From Ruminococcus sp. CAG:382 (GTDB lineage: Bacteria; Bacillota; Clostridia; Oscillospirales; CAG-382): a stretch of DNA of 7,654 nt. How positions within the stretch are numbered: the first letter of the stretch is position 1; the number at the start of each line of letters is the position of its first letter. Made by a program: the position numbers and the translations under genes. Below are positions 6,600-7,654 of this stretch, piece after piece. The DNA lies in contig FR892214.1 of NCBI GenBank assembly GCA_000433115.1, positions 66,577 through 74,230 of the forward strand. Reading direction: 5' to 3'. The notes below the pieces were generated by a model. It was given only the letters and a program-made list of their open reading frames with translations. It was not told the origin of the DNA and ran no database searches.

Positions 6600-7592
6600 A
6601 TGAACAATAACGAACAAAAAAACAAAGACGAAAACAGCGCAAACGAATTCGACGAATCACTGAAAAAGCTGGATCAGTCGGACATCAAGGAATCCTTCAA
6701 GGGAAAGCCCGCCTCCATCATCAACAGTGTTTTCATACTGCGTATGCTGATGCTGGTCGTATGCGCCTCGGTTTTCATGTACTCCGTTTATTCGATTTAT
6801 CAGAAGGTAGCCGACGGCATACGCACCGAAAAGCTTCTTTCGGGCATTGTTGACGCCGCCAATGTGAAAAGCGCGGTCAGCCGTGTCACAACGATAAAGA
6901 ACGCGCAGACGACGCTTTCGCTTTACGACGCGCTCGGCTCGAAGGACAGCGACAACAAAACGGAAGAAATAATCGACCAGACAGGCGAATATGACGCGAT
7001 ACGCTTCCGCATACTCGACCTCAAAGCCGAAAACAGCGATATATACGGCTGGATACGCATTACCGGTATGGTTGCGGACACGGTTGAATACCCCGTCGTC
7101 AAGGGCAGTGACAACAGTGTTTATCTTTACCGCGATATTTACGGCAACTACACGAAGTCGGGGTCGATTTTTGTCGATGCGGACAACTCACGCGTACATT
7201 CCAAAAACTACAACACGATATTTTACGGTCACTGCATGACCAACGGCACAATGTTCCGCCCGATCATGTACTGGTATGAAAATCCCAAGCGCAATGAGCT
7301 TGCAAACACAGTGAAAATCGAAATAATCACGCTGGACGGCGTTTATGTGTATGAGCTGTTCTCATCCTATCGCTCGGAAGGCAGTCATTTTGTCACCACC
7401 TCGTTTGCGAACGAGGATGTTTACCTCGAATTCCTCAAAACCATATACGCAAAATCGCAGATCGGCAGGAAAGTAAAGTTCGACGCAAACAGCCGCATCA
7501 TCACGCTTTCCACCTGTACGAACGTCGCGTCAAAGCCCGACGAAAGATACGTTGTCCACGGCATATTGACACAGGTGATAAAATATTCGTGA
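6600..7592 (+). CDS. Class B sortase (membrane-anchored cysteine transpeptidase)
   Basis: This 330-residue protein is a sortase, which cleaves a sorting motif in an exported protein and joins it to a cell-wall or pilin amine. A charged N-terminus of about 43 residues is followed by one transmembrane helix (about 44-67), then an extracellular linker (68-135) and the catalytic domain. The latter shows the class B pattern: YPVVKGSDNSVYLYRDIYG from 164, GSIFVDADN (188-196), YGHCMTNGTMF (209-219, catalytic His211), TLSTCT (302-307, catalytic Cys306) and ERYVVHG (315-321, catalytic Arg316). The ATG at 6600 is chosen on AAGGG eight bases upstream and because the in-frame extension to 6447 starts before the promoter. 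No sorting-signal substrate is encoded in the window, so its target is unknown. It is divergent from tig and probably a single-gene unit on this side. A cysteine (C212) directly follows the catalytic His, where Asn or His is more usual. Confidence 0.94.
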   Translation: MNNNEQKNKDENSANEFDESLKKLDQSDIKESFKGKPASIINSVFILRMLMLVVCASVFMYSVYSIYQKVADGIRTEKLLSGIVDAANVKSAVSRVTTIKNAQTTLSLYDALGSKDSDNKTEEIIDQTGEYDAIRFRILDLKAENSDIYGWIRITGMVADTVEYPVVKGSDNSVYLYRDIYGNYTKSGSIFVDADNSRVHSKNYNTIFYGHCMTNGTMFRPIMYWYENPKRNELANTVKIEIITLDGVYVYELFSSYRSEGSHFVTTSFANEDVYLEFLKTIYAKSQIGRKVKFDANSRIITLSTCTNVASKPDERYVVHGILTQVIKYS

Positions 7593-7599
7593 TTTTTAT

Positions 7600-7654
7600 G
7601 ACGGGGGACAACGCTCTCCCGCTCACTACGTTCGCCCTCGCGTTTTCCCCCGTT
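7600..7654. repeat. Long GC-rich inverted repeat after the sortase gene: possible terminator or dispersed palindromic element
   Basis: The arms 7601-7614 (ACGGGGGACAACGC) and 7640-7653 (GCGTTTTCCCCCGT) pair over 14 bp with one mismatch (C7609 with T7645), around a 25-base loop; G7600 and T7654 could add a wobble pair. The loop contains CTCCCGCT (7616-7623) and TCGCCCTC (7632-7639), which are exact mirror images of each other. The element begins eight bases after the sortase stop, as expected for a terminator, but any T-tract lies past the window edge. The long loop also fits an interspersed palindromic repeat. Confidence 0.6.

Noticed and set aside
6321..6617. 98-codon minus-strand open frame in the intergenic region
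   Set aside because: It covers the tig -35 box, the palindrome, the DnaA box and the sortase promoter, and shows no recognisable protein features.
1..7654. CRISPR array, tRNA/rRNA gene, insertion sequence or phage genes
   Set aside because: No regularly spaced direct repeats, RNA gene hallmarks, transposase or phage motifs were seen on reading both strands.

Overview
The window looks like chromosomal DNA of a Gram-positive, probably clostridial (Oscillospiraceae/Ruminococcaceae-like), bacterium of moderate GC content. The grounds are the trigger factor-clpP-clpX gene order, a class B sortase (a Gram-positive surface enzyme), purine-rich AAAGGA/AAGG ribosome binding sites and clean sigma-A type promoters. 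I infer the lineage from gene content and style; I could not search for it.

Layout, left to right. (1) Positions 1-2780, minus strand: the N-terminal 926 codons of a very large membrane glycosyltransferase of the cyclic beta-1,2-glucan synthase (NdvB/ChvB/Cgs) family. It runs off the left edge, so the C-terminal half is not visible. (2) Positions 2885-2910: a strong intrinsic terminator for the minus strand. (3) Positions 2936-6249, minus strand: clpX, clpP and tig, transcribed as tig-clpP-clpX, with gaps of 33 and 17 bp. A promoter with a perfect TTGACA -35 box lies 48 bp upstream of tig. This is a protein quality-control operon: Tig catches nascent chains at the ribosome, and ClpX unfolds and feeds substrates to the ClpP peptidase. 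(4) Positions 6250-6599: a 350-bp divergent intergenic region. It holds the tig promoter, a 15-bp palindrome just upstream of it, an exact DnaA-box 9-mer, and the promoter and leader of the sortase gene. (5) Positions 6600-7592, plus strand: a class B sortase, a membrane-anchored transpeptidase. (6) Positions 7600-7654: a long GC-rich inverted repeat right after the sortase stop, with a mirror-symmetric loop, cut by the right edge.

Most of the window is well-understood housekeeping sequence, and I do not see a clearly new multi-gene system. The items most worth a second look are the glucan synthase homologue in a probable Gram-positive, the long hairpin repeat at the right edge, the palindrome and DnaA box in the divergent intergenic region, and the IGY (not IGF) ClpP-docking tripeptide in ClpX.
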